Assembly (NCBI GenBank): GCA_000508965.1
Contig: BAHV02000010.1
Span: 558,001 to 622,000, forward strand
Direction of reading: 5' to 3'
Length of the DNA stretch: 64,000 bases
DNA from: Dielma sp000508965
GTDB lineage: Bacteria > Bacillota_I > Bacilli_A > Erysipelotrichales > Erysipelotrichaceae
The notes beneath the pieces are model-generated. The model was given only the letters and a program-made list of their open reading frames with translations, was not told where the DNA came from and did not search any database. Positions 7,059 to 16,052 of this stretch are shown one piece after another (positions within the stretch are counted from its first letter, which is position 1; each line of letters opens with the position of its first letter). A program made the position numbers and the translations under genes.

Positions 7059-9638
7059 ATGAAAAGGAAAATGAAATTTGTGATTTTTATTTGCTTATCA
7101 ATGCTGATGCCAAAGGTTTTGATCCATGCCGAGGAAACTTTGACCAATGAGGCTGAAGCATTTTCATTGGCTGAAGATTGGCAAGACTGCAATCAATGTG
7201 ATGAAAATCATCCGCATCAGATAACAACGTTGAAAGAGTTGGATAAAATACGTACGCATACTATAGAAATCAATGGCAGTACGTATATCAATGGATATTT
7301 TACACTCTCAAATGATTTGATTTTCACTGACAGTGATTTTGAAGAGGACGGACTGTTTTATAATGACGGCCGGGGATGGACGCCGATCGGACATAATAAT
7401 AAATCAAATGCAGGCGTGTATTTTGCTGACAGCTCTAAATTCATCGGATATCTGGACGGCAGCGGTTATACGATTGAAGGATTGAAAATCAAAAGAGAAA
7501 ACGGTTACTGGTATAATGGATTATTTGCCGGTATTGCCGGCGGTGTGATTAAAAATTTAGTATTAAAAAATTTTGACATCCATGCAGACGGTGCCGGTGT
7601 TTTATGCGGTCAGGTTTTTGATATCGATGATTTTGCACCGACAGCGGTAAGTAATATCAGAATTGAAAATTGTAACATTGAAAATCTGTCTACCGCAGCA
7701 AAACCGAGCGGTTTGCTTATAGGTGCTATAAATAGCGGCAATTTTGATGAAATTATGATTGAAAACAGCAGCTTGATAACGCATAGTTCTTGGCGCGGAA
7801 GCTTTATTGCCAGTGAAATGCATAAAGGCAATATCACAAATGTAACAGTAAGCGATTGTTATTTGGAACCCTATGCATATTTTGGCATGTTAGTCTCTTA
7901 TGCCGGTCCTGATACGCATTTGAAAAATATCGTCGTAGAAAACAGTATTATAAAACCAACGCATTGGAATCATCGTTTTTTAGTTTATGAAGGGAAAGCG
8001 AACAGTGAACAGCCGGCAGTGTTAGAAAATATATTTGTAGATGTGAAAATTATAGGAAATAGCGGATACAGCGCATCAGAAAATCAATATTCAGCAGGGC
8101 TTCTACCTTATCCTTATGATGACTATGATGAGACAAGCTATCAATTAAAAAACTCAATCATACGTCTGAATGTCACTGAAGCCGAGCATAAGGTTAAGCC
8201 GACAATCAATTTAAGTGAATCATCTGTACCGCAGGAAAGTATGCGCAATGTCTATGTTCAAACAAAAGATGGTTCTGATATTATTCAGAGTGAATATATC
8301 AATGATACGATCAATAATCTTGATTTAAGTGCATTCACCAATCAAACGATGAAGACTAACGAAACCTATCAATTAATGGAAACAATGATACCGGGAATTG
8401 AATTAATAAGCTCAGATGCTGCCATAGCTGAAGTTGAGAATGGAACAGTTAAGGCTAACCATTCCGGAATCGCACGAGTAAGTGCTGTGATGAAGAGTAT
8501 AAATCAGCCGCTGGCAGAGGCGGAAATCATAGTTAATAAAATACCGGTACAAATAAGTATGCCTGATCAGATAAGGTATTCGCTGTCCGATACTTTGCAG
8601 TCACCCTTTTTCGGAGACATAGAAAATGTATCGGTTTCTATCGATAATGCAGATCTTCGTTCAGCCATTCGTTACCGTTGGTTTGATGAAGGCGTGATGA
8701 GTGTTCATCCATATTTGCCGATGAAAGCAGGAGAAACGGAATTAGAAATGTATTTCGATGAAACCAGTGATTATGTTATTGCCGGTGCAGAAAATGGTAT
8801 GCTTTCTACGGCTGTATATTGTCAGAATGATTTACTGCCTGCATATTTAGCAGATGCCCCCGCGCTTTCATCTGTTTACACTTATGACGGGAGTCCGAAA
8901 GGAACTTTCAGCACTTCGCAGCTGAGTTATGATCAAGGTGATTTCAATCAGCTTATGGTTCATTATTATGGTTTGAATGATACAGACTATGAAGCTCACG
9001 GCAATTCGAACAAGAATGAATCAATTATAGCTGCTGCCCCTGCAAAGCCGGGCATGTATAAACTCATTATCAATGGTGAAAGCAGTGATCAACGGTATTA
9101 TCTATACTGGGAAAAGCTGTTTGCGATCAAGGTGCAAGAGGAAAATCATCAGTCAGCTTCATCAACTGCAAATAAAGTGCTTTCATCAAAGGATGGAAGC
9201 GGTCAATGGTTTATCCGCAGCAAGGATAAAGTCCGATTTAAGAATAAAGAAAACCGTTTTGCGGTTGGGTACTATCATATTGATGATCATTATTATTACT
9301 TTGATGAGCAAACTTATTTGGTCTTTAATCGATTTATACAGCTTGATGATGCGTTATATTTTGCTGATGAAGAAGGCAAGCTTGCCTCTGCTTGGAAGTT
9401 TATTGATAATAAGTGGTATTTTTTTGAAGCAGATGCAAAAGCAGCCAACCGCTGGGTTGCCCATTATCAGGATTGGTATAAGATCGAAGAGGGTGTTATG
9501 CTTTGCAGCAAGTGGCTTGCAGGCAATGAAGGTAAATGGTATTATGTCGGCTCAGATGGAGCAATGGTGCGTAATCAATATGTAGACGGCTGTTATATTG
9601 ATGAAAATGGAATATATCTGAGTCCGCTTTATCATTAA
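7059..9638 (+). CDS. secreted cell-wall-bound protein with GLUG-like beta-helix and C-terminal wall-binding repeats
   Basis: The start is ATG 7059, eight bases after AGGAGG, giving an 859-residue protein. It opens with a classic signal peptide (MKRKMK, hydrophobic core, cleavage near HAEE). Residues about 80-330 form repeated strands of the GLUG/right-handed beta-helix kind (YWYNGLFAGIAGG, IKNLVLKNF). A bacterial Ig-like (BIG2) segment follows near 430-490 (SSDAAIAEVENGTVKA). The last 120 residues contain aromatic KWYYVGSDGAM-type cell-wall-binding repeats that attach choline or wall polymer. It is probably a surface adhesin or glycan-interacting protein. No catalytic site is evident. It is flanked by its own operator region and terminator. 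Confidence 0.82.
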   Translation: MKRKMKFVIFICLSMLMPKVLIHAEETLTNEAEAFSLAEDWQDCNQCDENHPHQITTLKELDKIRTHTIEINGSTYINGYFTLSNDLIFTDSDFEEDGLFYNDGRGWTPIGHNNKSNAGVYFADSSKFIGYLDGSGYTIEGLKIKRENGYWYNGLFAGIAGGVIKNLVLKNFDIHADGAGVLCGQVFDIDDFAPTAVSNIRIENCNIENLSTAAKPSGLLIGAINSGNFDEIMIENSSLITHSSWRGSFIASEMHKGNITNVTVSDCYLEPYAYFGMLVSYAGPDTHLKNIVVENSIIKPTHWNHRFLVYEGKANSEQPAVLENIFVDVKIIGNSGYSASENQYSAGLLPYPYDDYDETSYQLKNSIIRLNVTEAEHKVKPTINLSESSVPQESMRNVYVQTKDGSDIIQSEYINDTINNLDLSAFTNQTMKTNETYQLMETMIPGIELISSDAAIAEVENGTVKANHSGIARVSAVMKSINQPLAEAEIIVNKIPVQISMPDQIRYSLSDTLQSPFFGDIENVSVSIDNADLRSAIRYRWFDEGVMSVHPYLPMKAGETELEMYFDETSDYVIAGAENGMLSTAVYCQNDLLPAYLADAPALSSVYTYDGSPKGTFSTSQLSYDQGDFNQLMVHYYGLNDTDYEAHGNSNKNESIIAAAPAKPGMYKLIINGESSDQRYYLYWEKLFAIKVQEENHQSASSTANKVLSSKDGSGQWFIRSKDKVRFKNKENRFAVGYYHIDDHYYYFDEQTYLVFNRFIQLDDALYFADEEGKLASAWKFIDNKWYFFEADAKAANRWVAHYQDWYKIEEGVMLCSKWLAGNEGKWYYVGSDGAMVRNQYVDGCYIDENGIYLSPLYH

Positions 9639-9642
9639 TCGT

Positions 9643-9680
9643 AAAAAAGCATGGCTGATAATGTTTGGTCATGCTTTTAC
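9643..9680 (+). terminator. terminator after the secreted-protein gene
   Basis: The arms AAAAGCATG and CATGCTTTT lie directly after the stop codon. Its right arm also holds the stop codon of the decayed minus-strand fragment at 9677-9735, and it resembles the hairpin at 9741-9773. Confidence 0.8.
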
Positions 9681-9735
9681 AATGCTTCTTCTTTGATGAT
9701 TAATCCTAATAATTTCGCCAGTTCAATAGCGGAAA
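9677..9735 (-). pseudogene. decayed duplicate of the 3' end of the pentapeptide-repeat gene
   Basis: Read on the minus strand, this stretch encodes ISAIELAKLLGLIIKEEAL and a stop. That nearly matches the last residues of the neighbouring gene (YQAIELAKLLGLIIKDNV). Each copy is followed by a CATGCTTTT hairpin. It is therefore a leftover of a tandem duplication in which the rest of the second copy was lost. Confidence 0.75.
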
Positions 9736-9740
9736 TACGA

Positions 9741-9774
9741 AAAAGCATGTTCATAAATGGCGAACATGCTTTTC
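9741..9774 (-). terminator. terminator of the pentapeptide-repeat gene
   Basis: Perfect 12-base arms AAAAGCATGTTC and GAACATGCTTTT lie immediately downstream of the minus-strand stop. Confidence 0.8.
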
Positions 9775-10419
9775 CTATACGTTATCCTTAATAATCAGCC
9801 CCAGCAGCTTTGCCAGTTCAATGGCCTGATACTCTGAAACAATGAGCCCCTTTAAAGTGTCCATCGATACGGCGATACCTTGAATGCTGCATGTAGAGAC
9901 ATCAATACCTGCCAAGGATGAATTAAAAAATTCTGCTTCATCAAGCTTACTGTCACTAAACAGCACCTCTTTAAACTGGGTAGCTACAAAACTGGCCTGG
10001 CCGCAGTCACAATTTATAAATAGGTTATTTTTTAAAGTGGAAGAGGAAAAATTGGCATATGTGCATTTGCAATGATCAAAGGCTGTGTTCTGAATCAGCA
10101 TGCTTGTAAATTCACTGCCGGTACAGCGGCATTTATGGAACTCACAGCGATGGAACGAACCTTTTTCAAAGCTGAGATTTGAAAGATCACAGTTATCAAA
10201 GATACAGTCGCAGAAGTCACAATGATCAAAGCGGCAGTCCATAAAGTCACAGTTTCTGAAAACAGAGGCATTGATGTGGATCCGCTCTGGTTTCACTTCA
10301 CTGATAAATTCGTTTTCAATGAATACATTTTCAATCAGATCATCCTCAGTCAAAGCCTTTTCAATCGTTTGAACCTGTTGGATATCCGCACTGATTCTTG
10401 GTTTTTGAATTGTTTTCAT
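9775..10419 (-). CDS. pentapeptide-repeat protein
   Basis: The start is taken at the ATG 10419, since AGGTG lies about seven bases upstream; a GTG at 10428 overlaps that ribosome site. The 214-residue product has many A(D/N)LxF-like pentapeptides rich in cysteine (CDFMDCRFDHCDF, CEFHKCRCTGSEF), about residues 55-185, which predicts a right-handed quadrilateral beta-helix. Residues 1-50 and the last 30 are helical caps. Some members protect gyrase (Qnr), but nothing here proves that role. It is convergent with the secreted-protein gene. Confidence 0.85.
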   Translation of the reverse strand: MKTIQKPRISADIQQVQTIEKALTEDDLIENVFIENEFISEVKPERIHINASVFRNCDFMDCRFDHCDFCDCIFDNCDLSNLSFEKGSFHRCEFHKCRCTGSEFTSMLIQNTAFDHCKCTYANFSSSTLKNNLFINCDCGQASFVATQFKEVLFSDSKLDEAEFFNSSLAGIDVSTCSIQGIAVSMDTLKGLIVSEYQAIELAKLLGLIIKDNV

Positions 10420-10479
10420 ATTGTTCACCTGATATTCATTATATCTTAATCAGGAATAAAAGACACCCATTATTTATGA

Positions 10480-10485
10480 TATAAT
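10480..10485 (+). promoter_or_regulatory. -10 hexamer (TATAAT) upstream of the Smr gene
   Basis: A TATAAT hexamer lies 18 bases before the start codon, with GGGAGG between them. No convincing -35 hexamer is visible. Confidence 0.5.
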
Positions 10486-10502
10486 AGTGGCTGGGAGGCA
10501 TT

Positions 10503-10754
10503 ATGCGAAAAACAATTGATCTTCATGGCTGTTTGACATCACAAGCCAAGGCATATCTTTTAAAAACATTGGACAGCTGTCCTTCATCAGTGAGTGAGCT
10601 GGTTGTCATTCATGGCTCCAATCATGGCGATAAATTGGCTCAGCTGGTTCGCAAACAAATCAAGCATCCGCGTATCAGCAGGATATTTCTGACAATGAAT
10701 CCCGGTGAAACCATTCTTGAGCTTAACGCTGTCAAGACTGGAATAAAAAAATAA
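10503..10754 (+). CDS. stand-alone Smr-domain protein
   Basis: This 83-residue protein is almost entirely an Smr (MutS2 C-terminal-like) domain. The TIDLHG motif is at residues 4-9 and the VVIHGSNHG loop near 35-43. A TMNPGETILEL end replaces the usual GGxGxT strand. Smr domains bind or nick nucleic acids, and recent work links them to collided-ribosome or mRNA cleavage. Isolated copies like this are common and little studied. It lies 36 bases before tex and is probably co-transcribed with it. Confidence 0.8.
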   Translation: MRKTIDLHGCLTSQAKAYLLKTLDSCPSSVSELVVIHGSNHGDKLAQLVRKQIKHPRISRIFLTMNPGETILELNAVKTGIKK

Positions 10755-10790
10755 AAGAATTATAATCATAGAGAGAAAAGAGGTAGCAGG

Positions 10791-12935
10791 ATGGAACATT
10801 TAATCGCACCCATCGCGAAAGAACTTAATATATCAGTAAATCAAATTAAAAGTACATTAGCATTGCTTGAAGAAGGCAATACTGTCCCTTTTATTGCCCG
10901 TTATCGTAAGGAGATGACAGGGGGGCTTGATGAGGAACAGATTCGTGTTATTTCTGAAAAATATGAATATCAGGCGGCGCTTACAAAGCGTAAGGAAGAT
11001 GTCGCAAGATTAATTGAGACACAGGGTAAATTGACCGATGAAATCAAGGCGCAGCTGGCAGCCTGCACAAAGCTGAGTCAGATTGAAGATATTTACCGTC
11101 CTTATCAGCAGAAACGCAAAACAAGAGCAACCGATGCTGTAGCTAAGGGGCTGAAACCATTTGCTGAATGGATGCTGACGCTGCCTAAGCAGGGCAATGT
11201 CGAGAATGAAGCGGCAAAATATCTCAGTGAAAAGGTTACTGCGGTTGAAGAAGCATTGCAGGGAGCCAGAGATATTATCGCGGAAATGGCAAGCGATGAT
11301 TTAGAAATACGCAAAAAGCTTCAGGACAGCATGAATAATTACGGTAAAATTGTAACTAAGGAAAAGAAAAAGCACGAGGATGAGCGTAAGGTTTATAAGA
11401 TGTATTATGATTTTACGAGTCGGGTGATTTCAATTCCGAATCACTGTATCATGGCAATGGATCGGGCAGAAAAGGAAAAGGTAATTACTGTATCCATTCA
11501 ATTTGATGAGCAATACTGTATCAATTGGGCGATCCGCCGGTTTACTAAAAACCGTGAAAGCATCGTAAAGGAACAGATTGAAATGGCGGTGACTGACGGC
11601 ATTAAACGACTGGCCATTCCATCAATTGAAAATACGATCCGCGCAGAATTAAGTGAGCGCGCACAGAAATCAAGCATTGATGTATTCTCCATGAATCTTG
11701 AACGTCTGCTGCTGCAGCCGCCAATGAAAAATAAGACGATTCTCGGCTTTGATCCGGCTTTCAGAACCGGCTGTAAATTAGCGGTCATTGATAAGACGGG
11801 GAAGATGCTGACAGTCAGTGTTATTTATCCGCATCAGCCAAATGCGAGAGTTCAGGATGCTAAGCGCATACTGCTTGACTTGTGTACCCGTTATCCAATT
11901 GATATCATTGCTATCGGCAATGGTACAGCCTCACGTGAAAGTGAGAAGTTTGTCGCTGAATTTATCCGTGAGAATAAATTGAATATAGCCTTTACCATGG
12001 TGTCGGAAGCCGGGGCATCCGTATACAGTGCGAGTAAGCTGGCGCGTGAGGAATTTCCGGATCTGCATGTGGAACAGCGCAGTGCGATTTCAATTGCCCG
12101 CCGTATCCTTGATCCGCTGGCAGAATTAATTAAGATCGATCCGCAGTCAATTGGCGTTGGCCAGTATCAGCATGATCTGCCGGCCAGTCAGCTGAAACAG
12201 CGGTTGGATTTCGTGGTGTCTAAGGCTGTAAACCTGGTAGGTGTCAATGTGAATACAGCCAGTCCAGAGCTGCTTAAAAATGTATCCGGTTTGAGTGCTG
12301 CCAGTGCTAAGTCCATCGTTGATTATCGTGACAGCAACGGCGGTATCAGCAGCCGTAAGGAATTGATTAAAATACCAAAGATTGGCGCCAAGAGCTTCCA
12401 GCAGGCCGCGGGATTTTTACGCATTGAGGACGGCAGTGAAATTCTTGACCGCACGAGCATCCATCCGGAGAGCTATGATGCCGCTTATCACGTATTGAAA
12501 GAGCTGGCTGTTGATCCGCAGCAGATTGGTTCATTACAGGCACAGGAAAAGGCTGCTGGCGCTGATCGTGAACAATTGATGAAGATCTGCGGTCTTGATG
12601 AATATACATTAAATGATATTTTAGAAGCGATTGCCGCACCGCTGAGAGATTATCGTGACAGTTATGACGCACCGCTTTTAAGAAGCGATATTCTGGAAAT
12701 GGAAGACTTAAAGGTCAATGAAAAACTGGAAGGAACCGTTCGCAATGTTGTGGATTTTGGTGCCTTTGTCGATATTGGTCTGCATGAAGACGGATTGGTA
12801 CATATCAGCAATATGAGTAAAGAGAAGTTTTCACATCCAAGTGAAATCGTATCTGTCGGTGATATAATTACGGTTTGGGTAAAGAAAATCGATGAAGAAA
12901 AGCAGAAGGTTCAGCTGACCATGCTGGAGCCATAA
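10791..12935 (+). CDS. tex: Tex family S1 RNA-binding protein
   Basis: At 714 residues it has the full Tex layout: a helical N-terminal HTH region (FIARYRKEMTGGLDEEQI), a YqgF-like RNase H fold domain around 320-450 (GFDPAFRTGCKLAVID, SVYSAS), helix-hairpin-helix segments (NVNTASPELL and ISSRKELIKIPKIGAKSFQQ) and a C-terminal S1 domain (EGTVRNVVDFGAFVDIGLHE). Tex binds nucleic acid and is implicated in transcription. The start is supported by GAGGTAGCAGG upstream. Confidence 0.95.
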   Translation: MEHLIAPIAKELNISVNQIKSTLALLEEGNTVPFIARYRKEMTGGLDEEQIRVISEKYEYQAALTKRKEDVARLIETQGKLTDEIKAQLAACTKLSQIEDIYRPYQQKRKTRATDAVAKGLKPFAEWMLTLPKQGNVENEAAKYLSEKVTAVEEALQGARDIIAEMASDDLEIRKKLQDSMNNYGKIVTKEKKKHEDERKVYKMYYDFTSRVISIPNHCIMAMDRAEKEKVITVSIQFDEQYCINWAIRRFTKNRESIVKEQIEMAVTDGIKRLAIPSIENTIRAELSERAQKSSIDVFSMNLERLLLQPPMKNKTILGFDPAFRTGCKLAVIDKTGKMLTVSVIYPHQPNARVQDAKRILLDLCTRYPIDIIAIGNGTASRESEKFVAEFIRENKLNIAFTMVSEAGASVYSASKLAREEFPDLHVEQRSAISIARRILDPLAELIKIDPQSIGVGQYQHDLPASQLKQRLDFVVSKAVNLVGVNVNTASPELLKNVSGLSAASAKSIVDYRDSNGGISSRKELIKIPKIGAKSFQQAAGFLRIEDGSEILDRTSIHPESYDAAYHVLKELAVDPQQIGSLQAQEKAAGADREQLMKICGLDEYTLNDILEAIAAPLRDYRDSYDAPLLRSDILEMEDLKVNEKLEGTVRNVVDFGAFVDIGLHEDGLVHISNMSKEKFSHPSEIVSVGDIITVWVKKIDEEKQKVQLTMLEP

Positions 12936-12945
12936 GGAGGACAGC

Positions 12946-13575
12946 ATGAATCAAAGAGAATTCCAAGACCGCTGTGAGGCGTATCAGATTGATAAAATCA
13001 TGCAGATTCAAGCATGGGGTGAACAGCCACATGAAGGCTCATTCGTTTTGTTGGGTGATTCACTGATTAATCGTTTTGATGAACAACTGCTTAACATAAA
13101 CAAAGAAGTTATAAACTGTGGGATTGATGGCGCTACTTCGCAGACATTGTATTTAGTGCTTGACTCAGTAATTCATATGAAACCGGACAAAATCATTTTT
13201 TTGATCGGCACAAATGATCTTGATGACGCTCATGAATTTGACTGTCTGGATATTACGTTTGCGCTTTATAATATGATTTCTTCTATCAGCAAGCAGCTGC
13301 CGGCAGTTAAAATCGGTATAATGACACCGCTGCCAATTGATGAATCAAGACAAAAGACACGGGCCAGAAACAATCGCACATTAAAAATGCTGGGCAATGA
13401 AATGAAGGCTTTAAAGGATGATTTGAATCATGTAGAGGTGCTTGATCTGTTTGCATTATTTTCAGATGCACAGGGCTCGCTGATTGATGAAATGACAGCT
13501 GATGGCCTGCATTTGAATGCGAAGGGGTATGCGTGTCTTGCGAAAAGACTTAATGAATGGCTGGTGAGTTTTTAG
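12946..13575 (+). CDS. SGNH/GDSL-family hydrolase
   Basis: This 209-residue protein has block I GDS in VLLGDSLINRF (nucleophile Ser near 45), a Gly in CGIDGATS, the block III Asn in LIGTNDLDD, and the catalytic DxxH in DGLHLNAKGY near the C-terminus. There is no signal peptide, so it acts in the cytoplasm. Such enzymes deacylate lipids or acetylated sugars; the substrate is unknown. It has a strong AAGGAGGA ribosome site, starts 10 bases after tex and shares one base with the next gene. Confidence 0.85.
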   Translation: MNQREFQDRCEAYQIDKIMQIQAWGEQPHEGSFVLLGDSLINRFDEQLLNINKEVINCGIDGATSQTLYLVLDSVIHMKPDKIIFLIGTNDLDDAHEFDCLDITFALYNMISSISKQLPAVKIGIMTPLPIDESRQKTRARNNRTLKMLGNEMKALKDDLNHVEVLDLFALFSDAQGSLIDEMTADGLHLNAKGYACLAKRLNEWLVSF

Positions 13576-14006
13576 TGAATCACTATGTAGAAAAAGCGCT
13601 GGCTAATCAGCGCAAAGGTTATAATTGTGCGCAGGCTGTTGTCTGCGCTTACGCTGATGCTGCCGATATCAGTGAAGCGGATGCCTATCGGATGGCTGAA
13701 GGCTTTGGCTCTGGACTGGCAGGCTGTCAGCTGACATGCGGTGCCCTGCTGGGTATGGCTATGGTGATTTCGCTGCTGAATAGTTCTGGAAGACCGGGCG
13801 ATAAGCAAACCCGCGGCCAAACGTATAAGCTGATTCAACAGGGAATGAAAATGTTTGAGACGATGAATCAATCAACTCAATGTGCCCAATTGAAGGGGAT
13901 GGGATCACAGCCGATGCTGCGGAGCTGTCCGGGCTGTGTTGAAGACAGCGTAAGGATCATTGAGGAGCTTAAAAACAGCTGTGTTTGCGGCGGAAACACG
14001 CGGTAA
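13575..14006 (+). CDS. C_GCAxxG_C_C family protein
   Basis: The preferred start is GTG 13575, inside the previous stop (TAGTG) with GGTGAG upstream; an ATG at 13557 is possible. The 143-residue product has the redox-type Cys series of this family: GYNCAQAV, GLAGCQLTCGALLGM, STQCAQL, SCPGCVEDS and SCVCGG. The family is often linked to electron-transfer or metal-binding proteins but has no firm function. It is coupled to the SGNH hydrolase gene. Confidence 0.8.
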   Translation: MNHYVEKALANQRKGYNCAQAVVCAYADAADISEADAYRMAEGFGSGLAGCQLTCGALLGMAMVISLLNSSGRPGDKQTRGQTYKLIQQGMKMFETMNQSTQCAQLKGMGSQPMLRSCPGCVEDSVRIIEELKNSCVCGGNTR

Positions 14007-14111
14007 GCCTTGTATTTTATTTGAACACAAAAAAATGAATTGTTGATGCGAAAAATCTTGTCAATTTACTACTTTAACGATAAAATAAGAAGACGTATAA
14101 GGAGAACGAAA

Positions 14112-14381
14112 ATGAAAGCTGTAGTAAGTGTTTTAGGTAAGGATAGTGTAGGGATTTTAGCTAAGGTTTCAAAAGAGTGCGCAGATGTTAACGCGAATGT
14201 TTTGGAGGTAAGCCAAAATATTATGCAGGAAATGTTTGCCATGATTATGATGATTGATATCAGCCATATCAATTGTGATTTTAAGGGATTTGTTGATCAC
14301 ATGTCTGCATATGGTGACCAGAATAATCTGAAAATCCATGTGATGCATGAAGATATCTTCAATTCCATGCATCGTATTTAA
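14112..14381 (+). CDS. ACT domain protein (UPF0237 type)
   Basis: The start is ATG 14112 behind AAGGAGAACG, giving 89 residues. The whole protein is one ACT domain (AVVSVLGKDSVGILAKVS, then NVLEVSQNI). Such domains bind amino acids and act as allosteric sensors. The gene always seems to travel with a PFL/UPF0210 protein, which follows here after 12 bases, so the two very likely work together. Confidence 0.9.
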   Translation: MKAVVSVLGKDSVGILAKVSKECADVNANVLEVSQNIMQEMFAMIMMIDISHINCDFKGFVDHMSAYGDQNNLKIHVMHEDIFNSMHRI

Positions 14382-14393
14382 CAGGTGAGTCTT

Positions 14394-15752
14394 ATGTTAA
14401 ATGCTAATGATATTTTACAAACCATCAAGATGATTGATGAAGAGGATCTGGATATTCGTACAATTACGATGGGTATTTCTTTGCTTGATTGTGCTGATGC
14501 GGATATTGATAAATCCTGTGATAAAATCTATAACAAAATTACTCGTTTAGCCAAGGATTTAGTTAAGACCGGCAATGATATTGAAAAAGAATACGGTATC
14601 CCGGTAATCAATAAGCGTATATCAGTGACTCCGATTGCGATGCTGGCGGCAGTCAGCGGCGGTGATCCAATCAAATATGCTTTAACTTTAGAGCGCTGTG
14701 CGCAAAGTGTCGGTGTTAATTTTATCGGCGGTTTTTCAGCGCTTGTTCAAAAAGGCTTTTCTGCCGGTGATTTAGAAGTGATGAATGCGATTCCGCAGGC
14801 TTTAGCGCAGACGGATCATGTTTGTGCTTCAGTAAATATCGGTTCTACAAAAGCCGGCATCAACATGGATGCGGTTAAGATTATGGGTGAAAAGGTTGTG
14901 GAAGCTGCCAAGCTCACTCAAGACCGTAATTGTATCGGTGCTGCCAAGCTGGTTGTTTTTTGTAATGCACCTGAGGATAATCCGTTTATGGCGGGTGCTT
15001 TTCATGGTGTCGGTGAAGCTGACTGTGTCATTAATGTCGGTGTGTCCGGTCCAGGGGTTGTAAGAGCCGCACTGGCCAAGGCTCCGAAGGATCTGCCGAT
15101 GCATGAACTGGCGGATATTATTAAAAAGACAGCCTTCAAGATTACCCGTATGGGACAGCTTGTCGGCACGGAAGCGAGCCGCCGTTTAGGTGTGCCTTTT
15201 GGTATCGTCGATCTTTCATTGGCACCGACACCTGCCATCGGTGATTCTGTGGCTTATATTTTAGAGGAAATGGGTCTTGAAACATGTGGTACCCATGGTA
15301 CGACAGCCTGCCTGGCAATGCTTAATGACGCGGTGAAAAAGGGCGGTGTTATGGCATCAAGCTCAGTCGGCGGTTTATCGGGTGCTTTTATTCCTGTTTC
15401 TGAGGATGCCGGCATGATCAATGCGGCCCGCAGCGGTGCGCTAAGCATTGAAAAACTGGAAGCTATGACAGCGGTATGCTCAGTGGGGCTTGATATGATC
15501 GTTGTGCCTGGTGATACACCGGCAGAAACTATTGCGGCAATTATAGCTGATGAGGCCGCAATCGGTATGGTTAATTCTAAGACAACAGCTGTCCGTGCAA
15601 TTCCTGCTATCGGTGTCGAAGAAGGCATGGATCTGGAGTTTGGCGGTCTGCTTGGCAGTGGTCCTATTATGAAAATCAATCGCTGTTCAAGTGCTGTGAT
15701 GATCAATCGAGGCGGAAGAATCCCGGCTCCGTTGCAAAGTCTTAAAAATTAA
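14394..15752 (+). CDS. PFL (UPF0210) family protein
   Basis: The start is ATG 14394, with AGGTGAG as its ribosome site; the in-frame GTG at 14385 is part of that site. The 452-residue protein has glycine-rich segments typical of the family (VSGPGVVRAAL, MASSSVGGLSGAFIPVSEDAGM, FGGLLGSGPIM), resembling pyruvate-formate-lyase-like barrels but without a glycyl-radical motif. The biochemical function is unknown. It pairs with the ACT protein upstream and is followed by a terminator. Confidence 0.9.
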   Translation: MLNANDILQTIKMIDEEDLDIRTITMGISLLDCADADIDKSCDKIYNKITRLAKDLVKTGNDIEKEYGIPVINKRISVTPIAMLAAVSGGDPIKYALTLERCAQSVGVNFIGGFSALVQKGFSAGDLEVMNAIPQALAQTDHVCASVNIGSTKAGINMDAVKIMGEKVVEAAKLTQDRNCIGAAKLVVFCNAPEDNPFMAGAFHGVGEADCVINVGVSGPGVVRAALAKAPKDLPMHELADIIKKTAFKITRMGQLVGTEASRRLGVPFGIVDLSLAPTPAIGDSVAYILEEMGLETCGTHGTTACLAMLNDAVKKGGVMASSSVGGLSGAFIPVSEDAGMINAARSGALSIEKLEAMTAVCSVGLDMIVVPGDTPAETIAAIIADEAAIGMVNSKTTAVRAIPAIGVEEGMDLEFGGLLGSGPIMKINRCSSAVMINRGGRIPAPLQSLKN

Positions 15753-15757
15753 AATTC

Positions 15758-15787
15758 AGCTCTTTTATCAAAAAGAGCTTTTTTAAA
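15758..15787 (+). terminator. terminator of the ACT-PFL operon
   Basis: AGCTCTTTT and AAAAGAGCT arms flank a short loop, followed by T6, right after the PFL stop. Confidence 0.85.
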
Positions 15788-15922
15788 TGAATCACCAAAT
15801 TTTTTTTACTATAAAATTAAATATTGATAGATAAACAAAATAACTGGATAATCAACGTTTATGTACTGATTATTAGGTAAAATGTATTTTAACGTTAACT
15901 ATTACAAGCGGCGGTTAAGCTG

Positions 15923-15951
15923 TTGTAACTTTAAAATGTAAAGTTTATAAT
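15923..15951 (+). promoter_or_regulatory. promoter for the SLOG-like gene
   Basis: TTGTAA, a 17-base spacer and TATAAT. It is the only clear signal in the 15788-16052 gap. The remaining leader of about 95 bases contains TAATTATCG and CGATAT half-sites of unclear meaning. Confidence 0.6.
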
Positions 15952-16052
15952 GAAAATAAAGGTATCTGAATATCATGAAATAAGGTGATAATAGTAATTA
16001 TCGTAAAAGTGATAGGACGATATAAAAATCAATGACTAAAGGAGACACAATT

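Noticed and set aside
9073..9585. A 170-codon plus-strand frame inside the surface-protein gene
   Set aside because: It is out of frame with a gene that has a signal peptide, domain structure and continuous coding sense, and has no ribosome site.
15254..15706. A 150-codon minus-strand frame inside the PFL gene
   Set aside because: Low-complexity Ala/Ile/Ser composition reflects the opposite strand; no ribosome site.
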